From assembly GCA_022842845.1 (NCBI GenBank), contig JALHOT010000003.1, positions 310,001 through 374,000 of the forward strand: a stretch of 64,000 bases of DNA, read 5' to 3'. The stretch's first letter is position 1. Each line of letters starts with the position of its first letter. The notes below the pieces were generated by a model. That model saw nothing but the letters and a program-made list of their open reading frames with translations. It did no database searches and was not told the DNA's origin. Below are positions 9,225 through 17,598 of this stretch, piece after piece. Made by a program: the position numbers and the translations under genes. Source of the DNA: Cyclobacteriaceae bacterium. GTDB lineage: Bacteria; Bacteroidota; Bacteroidia; Cytophagales; Cyclobacteriaceae.

Positions 9225-10595
9225 ATGTATGCGATTGTGGACATTGAAACGACTGGTGGGTATGCCGAGAACCATCGCATCACCGAAATAGCCATTGTTC
9301 ACCACGATGGTTTACAGCCTGGGAAAACCTACCGCGCCCTGATCAATCCTGACCGTAACATTCCTTCTTACATCACAGGGCTTACCGGTATCACCAACGA
9401 GATGGTTTCTACCGCACCGCGCTTTGAAGAAATTGCCAATGATGTTTTTGAAATGTTGAGTGGTAAAGTATTTGTGGCACATAATGCTCACTTTGACTAC
9501 TCATTTCTTAAAAAAGAATTTGAGCACGCAGGCATTACCTGGCAAACTAAAAAACTTTGCACGGTTCGCTTAAGCCGCAAAATTATTCCAGGCCTTCGCT
9601 CTTACAGCCTGGGCAGCATTGCTGATAGTCTGGGTATTAAAATTAACAATCGCCACCGGGCCAGTGGCGATGCAGAAGCTACTGTACAGGTCTTTGATAT
9701 ACTCATTAAGCGCGATAATGAGGGACACATTGGTAAAGCCTTAAAGCGCAATAGCGGAGAAACCATACTGCCACCCAATTTGCCCAAGGAAAACTTTGAC
9801 GCTTTGCCTGCTAAACCCGGTGTATACTACTTCCTCAATAGTCGTGGTAGTGTTATCTACGTTGGCAAAGCCGCCAACATCAAAAAAAGAATTGCCGGCC
9901 ATTTCTCTGGTGATGCACGCGAGTGGAGCCGACAAAACATTCGCAATGAAATACACCAGATACGCTATGAGCTCACAGGCAATGAAATGATAGCACTCAT
10001 TTTTGAGTCGCAGGAAATCAGAAGGCTGTGGCCAAAATATAACCAGGCACAGAAGTACAGAGTAGAAGAATGGGGCATCTATCCATATGAAGATAGAAAT
10101 GGTTACTTACGCTTCTCGGTCAACACAGTGATGCGTGGTTCTCAGCCCCTGGTGAGGCTTAGTACCAAAGGAGATGCCTGGAATTTTTTGTGGGAAAAGG
10201 TGCACGCGTATGAGTTATGTCCCAAGCTTTGCGGCTTACAACAAACAAAAGGCCTCTGTTTTCAACATCAAACGGGTGAGTGTCATGGAGCTTGTCAGGA
10301 AATTGAATCACCCAAAAAATACAATAAGCGAATACAAAAAATGCTTGACTCAATCCGACAAAAGGGAGAGTCTTTGGTTATTCTTGGGAAAGGTCGTAGC
10401 GCTCAAGAAAAGTCGCTCATTTTTATTAAAGAAGGCAGCTATTTTGGGCATGGTTTTGCTGATCGCAAACAAAGCATAAACAGCGTTGAAGAAGTGCAAA
10501 AACTCGTTAGGCCGGGTGTTGAAACACCTACGATTCATAATTTAGTTAGTTCTTACCTTGCCAATGTTAAAGGTGAAGAAGTAATCACATTGTAA
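9225..10595 (+). CDS. DEDDh exonuclease fused to a GIY-YIG nuclease domain
   Basis: A two-domain nuclease of 456 residues. Residues 1-170 form a DnaQ/PolC-type 3'-5' exonuclease: Exo I AIVDIETTGG, Exo II around FVAHNAHFDYSFLKKEF and Exo III NRHRASGDAEAT (DEDDh with H and D). Residues about 196-280 form a GIY-YIG domain: PGVYYFLNSRGSVIYVGKAANIKKRI, then NEMIALIFESQEIRRLWPKYN, as in UvrC and Cho. The remaining C-terminal part includes the cysteine-rich segment CPKLCGLQQTKGLCFQHQTGECHGAC, similar to the zinc or iron-sulphur region of Cho-like proteins. A role in nucleotide-excision-type repair or damaged-DNA processing is the likely reading. Confidence 0.88.
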   Translation: MYAIVDIETTGGYAENHRITEIAIVHHDGLQPGKTYRALINPDRNIPSYITGLTGITNEMVSTAPRFEEIANDVFEMLSGKVFVAHNAHFDYSFLKKEFEHAGITWQTKKLCTVRLSRKIIPGLRSYSLGSIADSLGIKINNRHRASGDAEATVQVFDILIKRDNEGHIGKALKRNSGETILPPNLPKENFDALPAKPGVYYFLNSRGSVIYVGKAANIKKRIAGHFSGDAREWSRQNIRNEIHQIRYELTGNEMIALIFESQEIRRLWPKYNQAQKYRVEEWGIYPYEDRNGYLRFSVNTVMRGSQPLVRLSTKGDAWNFLWEKVHAYELCPKLCGLQQTKGLCFQHQTGECHGACQEIESPKKYNKRIQKMLDSIRQKGESLVILGKGRSAQEKSLIFIKEGSYFGHGFADRKQSINSVEEVQKLVRPGVETPTIHNLVSSYLANVKGEEVITL

Positions 10596-10635
10596 TTTTT
10601 GCGTTCAGAAATGCTCAAGCATGGCTATAAAAAAT

Positions 10636-10661
10636 AAAACCGGCTCTTTCGATCCGGTTTT
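10636..10661. terminator. Bidirectional terminator hairpin
   Basis: An 8-base perfect stem AAAACCGG / CCGGTTTT with a 10-base loop lies between the convergent exonuclease-fusion gene and nusB. The A and T ends of the stem give both strands short U-tracts. It fits termination from both sides, though its G/C core is short. Confidence 0.7.
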
Positions 10662-10681
10662 CAAAATCTGATATTCAACTA

Positions 10682-11821
10682 TTATTTATTATCGATCAAT
10701 CCTCTGCCACTCTTTCTCAGCGTGCCATTGTCTTGTAAAGTTTTAGCAATCACATCTAAAATACCATTCACAAACTGACGGCTCTTAGGTGTACTATAGC
10801 CTTTCGCTAGTTCTATGTATTCATTGATGGTAACCTTCACTGGTATACCCGGGAAGGTAATTAGCTCGGCTATGGCCATCTCCAAAATGACCCGATCTGT
10901 AAGAGGAAGGCGCTCAACTTCCCAGTTACGGGTATTATCAGCAATTAGCTGCTTATGCTCATCAGGTAGTTCTGAAGCGTAATTGTACAGCTTCTCAACA
11001 AATGCTTTATCATCATTCCAATCCATTGATAAAGTCATCAAGCCAAGTTGATCTGACTTTTGAGGATTATAGGTTTTAATGGTTTTCTCCACCATCCCCT
11101 TTACAATCTCTTTATCTTCTGCCCAATGCAATACTTCTTCTTCGAAGAAATCATTAATGATGGTTTTCCCTAAAATGAGTTTTTTAAAAATATGACTCAC
11201 TACTTTACGCTGCTCTTCTAAAGTAGGATTCTTTCTATCGAGTGATTCGAGGTAGGTATCATCTGTGCGTACCACGTCACGGAACCATACGCGGACTCTG
11301 TCCATCTTATCATTCCAATGTCTGTTCAGCTTTAAGGAGTCCTTCTTTAATGATTCACTGTTCTGTAAACCCTTCACCCAAAGATTATTTAAGAAACCTG
11401 TGTGGGTAAGTTTTTTATCGGTTGCTGCTGCTTCGGCAATAGCCACACCTAAACTCAACACTGAAATGTAATAGTCGTAAATACGCTCTGCATCTTGTAC
11501 CAGGTTTTTACGCTGATTTTCTACATCGCGTTTGGTTTGCTTGGCATAGTAGTCAAGCGCCTCATTAACCACCTTTTCAATTTTAGGATCAGCATGCTCA
11601 ACCTTAGATTGATTTGCGGCAAACTCTTTTTCGAAAACTTTAAAAGCAACCTGGCGCTGCTCTTTCAGCATTTCTTTATCCTGAACCTCCATGGAGTTCA
11701 GATCTGGAGCAAAGCGTTGTGTGATAAGGGTGAGACAAAGACCGTGATTGGCCTCTTTGCACTGATGCAGGGCGAAGAGGCTCTGCATGGTTTTAATGCG
11801 TAGACTGTGGCGGTTAAGCAT
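10682..11821 (-). CDS. nusB: Transcription antitermination factor NusB (long Bacteroidota form)
   Basis: NusB binds boxA RNA with S10 to support antitermination of rRNA operons. The C-terminal 140 residues carry the NusB fold: WEVERLPLTDRVILEMAIAELITFPGIPVKVTINEYIELAKGYSTPKSRQFVNGILDVI, a strong family signature (segments LTDRVILEMAIAEL and NEYIELAKGYSTPKSRQFVN). The protein has 379 residues against roughly 140 for classical NusB. The extra N-terminal 230 residues are lysine-rich and helical, as in other Bacteroidota homologues. The N-terminus MLNRHSLRIKTMQSLFA is itself NusB-like, so the fold appears to be interrupted by a long insertion. The gene stands alone between two hairpin/repeat regions. 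Confidence 0.9.
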   Translation of the reverse strand: MLNRHSLRIKTMQSLFALHQCKEANHGLCLTLITQRFAPDLNSMEVQDKEMLKEQRQVAFKVFEKEFAANQSKVEHADPKIEKVVNEALDYYAKQTKRDVENQRKNLVQDAERIYDYYISVLSLGVAIAEAAATDKKLTHTGFLNNLWVKGLQNSESLKKDSLKLNRHWNDKMDRVRVWFRDVVRTDDTYLESLDRKNPTLEEQRKVVSHIFKKLILGKTIINDFFEEEVLHWAEDKEIVKGMVEKTIKTYNPQKSDQLGLMTLSMDWNDDKAFVEKLYNYASELPDEHKQLIADNTRNWEVERLPLTDRVILEMAIAELITFPGIPVKVTINEYIELAKGYSTPKSRQFVNGILDVIAKTLQDNGTLRKSGRGLIDNK

Positions 11822-11869
11822 GTGGTAAGAACGACTTTAGCGAAATAATGATGCAAAAATAAAAATAAA

Positions 11870-11945
11870 AACGTCATTTCGGGCGAAGCTTCTTCGAGAA
11901 TTACACCCTTCTACCGGGCCTTCTCGCTTCACTCAAAATGACGTT
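11870..11945. repeat. Intergenic inverted repeat of the GTCATTTCGxGCGAAG type
   Basis: The outer arms AACGTCATTT (11870-11879) and AAATGACGTT (11936-11945) are exact reverse complements. Inside them GAGAA and TTCTC pair in the same sense. The 76-base element sits between the nusB and dehydrogenase genes and belongs by appearance to the dispersed palindromic elements common in Bacteroidota intergenic DNA. I see no second full copy in this window. Confidence 0.65.
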
Positions 11946-11964
11946 CTAAGCGGACTAAAGTGAA

Positions 11965-13065
11965 TTAGCGGGGAATTCTTACTCTTCCTACTTCTTCAAT
12001 GCGCTTCTCAGACAACTTAATGGCTGCTTCCTGGCTGCTGATTTTCTCGTTTTCAGCCAAAGTCAGAATATTTAAATTGGTTGTATAAATCTTTTCAGCT
12101 TGTTCTAAAGCGCGTTTGCGATTGTAATTACCGAGGTATTCGTTGTATACATTGATCAAACCACCGGCATTAATCAAGAAATCAGGTGCATACGTAATGC
12201 TCTTGTCTCTTAACATATAGCCGTGCTTTAGCTCATCTTTCAACTGATTATTCGCTGCACCTGCTACAATGGCTGCTTTTAAACGAGGAATGGTATTGTC
12301 ATTTAAGGTTGCGCCCAAAGCGCAAGGTGCATAAATGTCCATATCAAGGTCATACAATGCATCAGCACCTACTGTGGCTACACCGAACTTCTCTACCAGC
12401 ATTTTTACTTTCTCTTCAGAAATATCGTTGATGGTAACCTTGGCACCTTCTTTTACAAGGTGCTCTACCAAATACATACCTACCTGACCAACCCCTTGAA
12501 CGGCTACTTTCTTGCCTACCAAAGAATCGTTGCCATATACTTTCTTAGCCGTTGACTTCATGCCCAGGTAAACACCATAAGCTGTTACAGGAGAAGGGTC
12601 ACCACTGCCGCCCATGCTTTCAGGCAAACCGGTAACATGTTTTGTTTCCATGCCAATATATTCCATATCGGCTGTTTTCATGTTCACATCTTCGGCTGTA
12701 ATGTATTTACCACCAAGGCTGTTGACAAACTTGCCAAAACGTCTCATAAAGGCTTCTGTCTTTTGAGTTTTGGCATCACCAATGATAACGGCTTTACCTC
12801 CTCCCAAATTCAAGCCGCTGATCGCTGCTTTAAAAGTCATGCCACGAGATAGGCGGAGCACATCGGTGATGGCTTCCTGCTCACTGGCATAATTCCACAT
12901 GCGTGTGCCACCCAGAGCTGGGCCCAACACTGTATTGTGAATACCGATGATGGCTTTTAGACCGGTGGCCTCATCATTACAAAACACTACCTGCTCATGG
13001 CCCATTTGTGTCAGCGTACCGAAGATGCCGGCAGCTTCTACCTTTTCAAGTTCTTTAACCTGCAT
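11965..13065 (-). CDS. Glu/Leu/Phe/Val dehydrogenase family amino acid dehydrogenase
   Basis: A 366-residue NAD-dependent amino acid dehydrogenase that interconverts branched-chain or aromatic amino acids and 2-oxo acids. The substrate domain has GIHNTVLGPALGGTRMW and MTFKAAISGLNLGGGKAVI, with the catalytic lysine in the glycine-rich GLNLGGGKAV motif. A TAEDVNM segment follows, then the Rossmann domain GKKVAVQGVGQVGMYLVEHL. The later ALGATLNDNTIP and ADFLINAGGLINVYNEY-like stretch (PDFLINAGGLINVYNE) match leucine dehydrogenase. Exact substrate preference (Leu, Val or Phe) cannot be read. The gene is preceded on its strand by a -7 promoter element overlapping a palindrome. Confidence 0.9.
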   Translation of the reverse strand: MQVKELEKVEAAGIFGTLTQMGHEQVVFCNDEATGLKAIIGIHNTVLGPALGGTRMWNYASEQEAITDVLRLSRGMTFKAAISGLNLGGGKAVIIGDAKTQKTEAFMRRFGKFVNSLGGKYITAEDVNMKTADMEYIGMETKHVTGLPESMGGSGDPSPVTAYGVYLGMKSTAKKVYGNDSLVGKKVAVQGVGQVGMYLVEHLVKEGAKVTINDISEEKVKMLVEKFGVATVGADALYDLDMDIYAPCALGATLNDNTIPRLKAAIVAGAANNQLKDELKHGYMLRDKSITYAPDFLINAGGLINVYNEYLGNYNRKRALEQAEKIYTTNLNILTLAENEKISSQEAAIKLSEKRIEEVGRVRIPR

Positions 13066-13136
13066 GGAATTTTTGCGTTTGTTTTATGTTTAGTTTTACA
13101 ACCTTTCTGGCATGCCGAAGCACGTTGAAATTTATG

Positions 13137-13162
13137 CAAAGTTAGATTAATTCAAACGTTTG
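13137..13162 (-). promoter_or_regulatory. Putative dehydrogenase promoter with palindromic operator
   Basis: Read on the minus strand, TAACTTTG (13144-13137) matches the Bacteroidota -7 consensus TAnnTTTG about 72 bases before the dehydrogenase ATG. Directly upstream of it lies the perfect palindrome CAAACGTTTG (13153-13162), in the spacer where a repressor could block the polymerase. I found no good TTTG -33 element at the right distance, which lowers confidence. Confidence 0.4.
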
Positions 13163-13304
13163 CATGAACATAAAAAACAATATTTCGTTCTATTGGAGGA
13201 GCTCCGAATTTTCTAGTATGAAACCACACATTAACAGCTTTTTTGTGCAGATAATGAAGGAAACTCCGGCACTGGATAAGCACCTTAAGGAAGACTCATA
13301 ACAA

Positions 13305-15092
13305 ATGAAAGAGCTAAAATACCTCAATAAGTATCTCCTGAAATACAAATGGCATCTGCTCATGGGGACCTTATTTGTTATCATATCCAACGTATTTCAA
13401 ATAATACCTGCGCAATTGGTACGCAGCTCCCTTGATCTGGTGGTAGAAAACATTCGCGTGTATAAATCGATGAATGCCATGAAAACACAGAATAGCTTTT
13501 TTGAAGTGTTTGCGCATGGTATTCTTATCTACGCTGGACTCATTGTGCTGATGGCCCTTCTTCGAGGTGTATTTCTTTACTTCGTAAGACAAACGCTCAT
13601 CGTCATGTCGCGCTTAGTAGAGTATGATTTGAAAAATGAAATCTATGAACATTACCAGGCCTTGCCGCTAAGCTTCTACAGAAGAAACAATACTGGTGAC
13701 TTAATGAATCGCATCAGCGAAGATGTGAGCCGCGTGCGCATGTACCTCGGGCCTGCCATTATGTATGGCTTACAATTAGTGACCTTATTTGTTATGCTCA
13801 TTCCGGTGATGTTTAGCATTAGCAGCACCTTAACCTGGTATGCATTAAGTCCGTTGCCTTTGTTATCGCTTAGCATCTTTATCGTTAACAATAAGATAGA
13901 GCGCAGGTCCGAACAAATTCAAAAGCATCAATCAAAACTTTCCACTTTTGTACAAGAGGCCTTTAGTGGCATCCGTGTTTTAAAATCGTTCAACCGGGAA
14001 GGTGAATCAATCAAAAATTTCACAAAAGAAAGTGATCAATACAAAGCAGAATCACTTAAACTGACCAAGGTGCAGTCTTTATTTTACCCCCTGATCATGG
14101 GGCTAATTGGTCTGAGTACTTTGCTAACCGTGTATGCAGGAAGTGTTGAAGTAATCAATGGAAATCTGACCTTCGGTAACATTGCGGAATTCATCATCTA
14201 TGTAAACTTATTAACATGGCCTGTTACCTCACTGGGTTGGACTACCAGTCTTGTTCAAAGAGCCGAAGCTTCGCAGAAGCGTATCAACGAGTTTCTGAAA
14301 ACCGATACAAACATTATCTCTGAGAAAAATGTTGAGCGGACTATACAAGGAAAAATAGAATTCAGGAAAGTAGGTTTCACCTATCCTGATACTGGTATTA
14401 AGGCACTTAAAGAAATTTCTTTCACCGTAAACCCTGGAGAAAGCCTTGCCATCATTGGTACTACAGGCTCGGGTAAGAGCACTGTCTCTAACTTGATTTC
14501 ACGTATGTATGATGTGCGTGAGGGTGAAATTTTGGTTGATGGTACTCCTATTCAGGATTACAAACTTAATACCCTACGCGGACAAATTGGTTACGTACCG
14601 CAAGACGTCTTTCTCTTCAGCGATACTATACATAACAACATTAGTTTCGGTCTGGATGATGTGCCTGAAACTATTGTACACCAGGCTGCGAAAGATGCTG
14701 ATGTGTATGACAACATTATGTCTTTCCCAAATGGTTTTGCTACACGCGTAGGGGAGCGAGGCATCACTCTATCGGGCGGACAAAAACAACGTGTCTCTAT
14801 AGCCCGTGCCATTGTACGTGAGCCAAAAATTTTAATGTTGGATGATGCCCTCAGTGCCGTTGATACCAAAACGGAGAATACCATCTTGAATAGTTTAAAA
14901 CGGATTATGGTAGGGCGCACGACCATCATCATCTCTCATCGTGTTTCTTCTGCCAAACTTGCCAACAAGATTATTGTACTTGTTGATGGCAATGTGGTGG
15001 AAGAAGGAACGCACGAGAGTTTATTAGAGAAAAACGGTATGTACAAAGATTTGTACGAGAAGCAAACACAAAGCGAAGAAGTAGAGAGTTAG
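13305..15092 (+). CDS. MsbA-like ABC transporter, fused permease and ATPase
   Basis: A half-transporter of 595 residues that should work as a homodimeric exporter of lipid or drug-like substrates in the inner membrane. Residues 1-320 are the six-helix ABC membrane domain, with SFYRRNNTGDLMNRISEDV as the coupling segment. The ATPase follows: Walker A GTTGSGKST near residue 385, a Q-loop in IGYVPQDVFLFSDT, the signature LSGGQKQR, Walker B ILMLDDALSAVD and the H-loop ISHRVSSA. Both nucleotide-binding halves look intact. The Bacteroidota genomic context (next to a dehydrogenase and PcrB) does not reveal the substrate; a lipid flippase role is a guess based on the family. Confidence 0.9.
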   Translation: MKELKYLNKYLLKYKWHLLMGTLFVIISNVFQIIPAQLVRSSLDLVVENIRVYKSMNAMKTQNSFFEVFAHGILIYAGLIVLMALLRGVFLYFVRQTLIVMSRLVEYDLKNEIYEHYQALPLSFYRRNNTGDLMNRISEDVSRVRMYLGPAIMYGLQLVTLFVMLIPVMFSISSTLTWYALSPLPLLSLSIFIVNNKIERRSEQIQKHQSKLSTFVQEAFSGIRVLKSFNREGESIKNFTKESDQYKAESLKLTKVQSLFYPLIMGLIGLSTLLTVYAGSVEVINGNLTFGNIAEFIIYVNLLTWPVTSLGWTTSLVQRAEASQKRINEFLKTDTNIISEKNVERTIQGKIEFRKVGFTYPDTGIKALKEISFTVNPGESLAIIGTTGSGKSTVSNLISRMYDVREGEILVDGTPIQDYKLNTLRGQIGYVPQDVFLFSDTIHNNISFGLDDVPETIVHQAAKDADVYDNIMSFPNGFATRVGERGITLSGGQKQRVSIARAIVREPKILMLDDALSAVDTKTENTILNSLKRIMVGRTTIIISHRVSSAKLANKIIVLVDGNVVEEGTHESLLEKNGMYKDLYEKQTQSEEVES

Positions 15093-15443
15093 TCTATTAT
15101 AAAACTTCTTTCTCTTCCTGCAGAGACTTGCACGGTATAATAAATCGCTTCAATTCTAAAAATATAGCTTCGTTGCTTGAGGCTGCGCTCCCTCAACTGT
15201 GTCCACCATTTACCTGTACTTCAACCAAAGGGGAAACATTTCTGTTGGCACTTAGGTGAGACTCCGGGTAGAGCTCATAGAAAAGTGGCCATGAAAACCC
15301 TGCATTAATTTCGTGCAATAAATCACCACAAGTAGGGGCCACTGTTTCTTGCTGACAGGCAAGAAAAAAATCAAGCTGTGATGAGTGAAAGTTTAGGGGG
15401 TTCCATTTCATACAATGAAAAACGCAAGTGTTTCAACATCGTG
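15093..15443. other. Intergenic stretch without a supported gene
   Basis: About 350 bases lie between the ABC transporter stop and the stop of the convergent PcrB gene. The only sizeable reading frame is a 72-codon minus-strand frame (15193-15411) with no domain, signal or ribosome binding site that I recognise. No strong hairpin or repeat was found either. It may be decayed coding DNA. Confidence 0.5.
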
Positions 15444-16208
15444 CTACGAAAAAGATGAGCGATGGTTCATTTCATACACCTTATCCGCTATCTCCATCAA
15501 GATGGCAGGATCTTTTTCGAGTGCGTTGCCGATAACAATAGTGTCGGCACCTGCTTCCAAAGCAGCCATTGCTTTGTGGCTAGTGTTGATTCCTCCCCCG
15601 ACTAACAAAGGTGTTCTAATGGCCTTTCTGACAGCGCTAATCATTCTTGGTGATATAGGTTGTTCTGCTCCGCTTCCTGCATCCAGGTACATGATTTTTA
15701 AACCAAGCATTTCACCTGCCATGGCCGTGCATGCAGCTAATGAATACTTATCGTCTGGTAAGGGAATGGTGTTGCTGACATAGGCAACCGAGGTAATGCG
15801 CCCCGAATTAATCAGCATATAGCCTGTAGGTAAAACCTCTAGTTTTGTATTGCGAATGATAGGAGCGGCTATTACATGTTGCCCAATTAAAAGCTCTGGA
15901 TTACGGCCGGAGATTAAAGACAAGAATAAAATAGCATCGGCTCCCGGTTCCACCTGCATGGTATTACCAGGGAATAATACAACGGGTATCGTAACACTCT
16001 TTTTTATTTGCCGCACTACCTCACCCAGATTGTTACTGGTGACAAGGCTGCCTCCAACAAAAAAATAGTCAACCAGATTTTCAGTGGCAAGGTTGATAAG
16101 GTTTTGCAACTTAGCGCCATCCTCTACTTTATCGGGGTCAATGAGGACAGCTATGGACTTTCGCCCAGCTTGTTGCTTTTCTACAAATGAATCAAAGATG
16201 GTCGGCAT
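15444..16208 (-). CDS. pcrB: Geranylgeranylglyceryl/heptaprenylglyceryl phosphate synthase (PcrB family)
   Basis: A TIM-barrel prenyltransferase that makes the ether bond between glycerol-1-phosphate and a polyprenyl diphosphate. The family hallmarks are visible: SIAVLIDPDK at the N-terminal strand, YFFVGGSLVTSNN, VVLFPGNTMQ, YMLINSGRITSVAYVSNT, LGLKIMYLDAGSGAEQPIS and PLLVGGGINTSHKAMAALEAGADTIVIGNALE, which form the phosphate-binding end. The Bacteroidota members prefer C20 substrates in published work. The start is uncertain: I use the ATG at 16208 (MPTIFDS), since the open frame to 16241 adds only a lysine-rich tail. It overlaps the preceding small gene by 17 bases. Confidence 0.9.
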   Translation of the reverse strand: MPTIFDSFVEKQQAGRKSIAVLIDPDKVEDGAKLQNLINLATENLVDYFFVGGSLVTSNNLGEVVRQIKKSVTIPVVLFPGNTMQVEPGADAILFLSLISGRNPELLIGQHVIAAPIIRNTKLEVLPTGYMLINSGRITSVAYVSNTIPLPDDKYSLAACTAMAGEMLGLKIMYLDAGSGAEQPISPRMISAVRKAIRTPLLVGGGINTSHKAMAALEAGADTIVIGNALEKDPAILMEIADKVYEMNHRSSFS

Positions 16209-16602
16209 CCTTTTGTTCTTCTCTTTTCTCCATGTACTCACCTATCTTCTCCTTTGCCAACGATAGCAGAAAAGCAGAAGCCTGGGTAGCCAATACCACA
16301 CCTAACTTATTAATAATGCCGCTAAAGGGAGACTCTCTGACTACTTCTTCTTCCGCTTCATCATCAGCCGTGACATTGCGCACTACTTTAATTTTCTTAC
16401 CCTTCTTTTTCGAACCATTGTCGGAGAGTAATCTGTAAATCAAATAGGTTGCAGCCAAGGCACCCCCAACAACCAAAGCGGTTTTAATAACCTTCTCTGT
16501 TTTATCAGACAACAACTTAACCTCGCCATTTAAAGCTTCCTTTTGCTCTTGTGCTTTGCGAAGCAGGTGTGCTTTTGGATCGTCTGACTCTAACAACTCC
16601 AT
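16192..16602 (-). CDS. Small membrane-anchored hypothetical protein
   Basis: A 136-residue protein of unknown function. Residues about 35-58 (KVIKTALVVGGALAATYLIYRLL) form one transmembrane helix. A lysine- and acid-rich linker (KKKGKKIKVVRNVTADDEAEEEV) follows, then a C-terminal amphipathic stretch, IINKLGVVLATQASAFLLSLAKEKIGEYMEKRE. The start lies one base after the stop of the holin-X-like gene upstream, and its end overlaps pcrB, so the three genes form one operon. I infer a role in envelope organisation because of the neighbours, but nothing in it is diagnostic. Confidence 0.7.
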   Translation of the reverse strand: MELLESDDPKAHLLRKAQEQKEALNGEVKLLSDKTEKVIKTALVVGGALAATYLIYRLLSDNGSKKKGKKIKVVRNVTADDEAEEEVVRESPFSGIINKLGVVLATQASAFLLSLAKEKIGEYMEKREEQKDADHL

Positions 16603-16603
16603 A

Positions 16604-16951
16604 TTATTTTTTAAGTTTTTTCAACAACTCTTTTTCCATGGTATCGCTTAAACTCTTCCTCATCAGCAAAACCAGTATAGCTACCAGTAAATAAAAGCCA
16701 GACACAATTAAGAAGCCTTCGAAGAAACCAAGGTATTCGCCAATCAACAACGCAACAGAAACGCTAAAAAAAAGAATGAAAAGAGATATGGTTGCCATCA
16801 CCAAGACTAGCACAGTCATTCTAGCTATGGCTTTTGCTATTTCTTCTCTTATCTCCAGCTTTAGCAACTCAACGCGGGTTTCTACATAACCCGTAAGGTT
16901 AGCCACCAAGCCATCAAGTTTTAAGAGCTTTAAGATTGATTCCTTCCACAT
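16604..16951 (-). CDS. Phage holin family (holin-X/YqjD-like) small membrane protein
   Basis: A 115-residue protein with an N-terminal amphipathic helix (LTGYVETRVELLKLEIREEIAKAI) and two transmembrane helices (TVLVLVMATISLFILFFSVSVALLIGEYLG and FFEGFLIVSGFYLLVAILVLLM). This layout is that of the Actinobacterial holin-X/PF07332 group, which is common in non-phage Bacteroidota. It is the first gene of a short operon with the next small membrane protein and pcrB. Phage lysis is not implied. Confidence 0.75.
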   Translation of the reverse strand: MWKESILKLLKLDGLVANLTGYVETRVELLKLEIREEIAKAIARMTVLVLVMATISLFILFFSVSVALLIGEYLGFFEGFLIVSGFYLLVAILVLLMRKSLSDTMEKELLKKLKK

Positions 16952-17014
16952 TACTGCAAGATAAGGAAAAGTGTTTTGATAATTGCCGAACCGGAAGGCT
17001 GTGGTTTGAAAAAA

Positions 17015-17590
17015 TCAGGCGCCCACAATCCATCTTTCGATGGCAGCAGGATAATGCTTATACTCCAATTCCTGAACCTTGCTGGCAATTTCCTCAACGC
17101 CATCGCCTGGCAGAAGCTCACATTTTGCCTGGAGGAGCGGCTGCCCCTCATCAAAGCGTTCATTCACTATATGTATCGTAATGCCACTCTCCTGCTCACC
17201 GGCCATTTTTACAGCTTCATGCACGTGGCGACCATACATGCCCTTGCCCCCAAATTTTGGCAATAATGCCGGATGAATATTGATAATTCTTTTAGGAAAT
17301 CGTTTGATTAGGAAGACAGGCACTAACCAAAGAAAACCTGCGAGAATTAGGTGGGTAATTCCTCTTTCTACCAATGCTTGCTCAACGCTGCCGCCCTCTT
17401 TAAAATCTGCTTTGCCAAAAGCTATTGTCTCAATACCTAATGCATTTGCTTTTGCCAATGCTTGCGCGGCACTATTGTTACTGAGGAGCAATGCTACTTC
17501 AATAGAATGGTGGTTGGAGAAATGCCTTGCTATGTTCTCTGCATTACTCCCATTGCCAGAAGCAAAAATGGCAAGTCTATATTTCTTCAT
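17015..17590 (-). CDS. purN: Phosphoribosylglycinamide formyltransferase
   Basis: PurN transfers a formyl group from 10-formyl-THF to GAR in purine synthesis. The 191-residue sequence has AIFASGNGSNAENIARHF (phosphate-binding loop), the catalytic region LAGFLWLVPVFLIKRFPKRIINIHPALLPKFGGKGMYG (His of HPALLPKF) and GITIHIVNERFDEGQPLLQ with the conserved acidic D of the FDEG motif. The length is normal and it starts with MKKYRLAIFASG, with no extra N-terminus. The gene ends 63 bases before the holin-like gene; the UbiA-like gene starts 8 bases beyond its stop on the far side, with the same orientation. Confidence 0.93.
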   Translation of the reverse strand: MKKYRLAIFASGNGSNAENIARHFSNHHSIEVALLLSNNSAAQALAKANALGIETIAFGKADFKEGGSVEQALVERGITHLILAGFLWLVPVFLIKRFPKRIINIHPALLPKFGGKGMYGRHVHEAVKMAGEQESGITIHIVNERFDEGQPLLQAKCELLPGDGVEEIASKVQELEYKHYPAAIERWIVGA

Positions 17591-17598
17591 GGCGATAG

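Noticed and set aside
15193-15411. A 72-codon minus-strand frame between the ABC transporter and PcrB genes
   Set aside because: It has no recognisable domain or signal and no convincing ribosome binding site, and sits in a stretch with no other evidence of coding.
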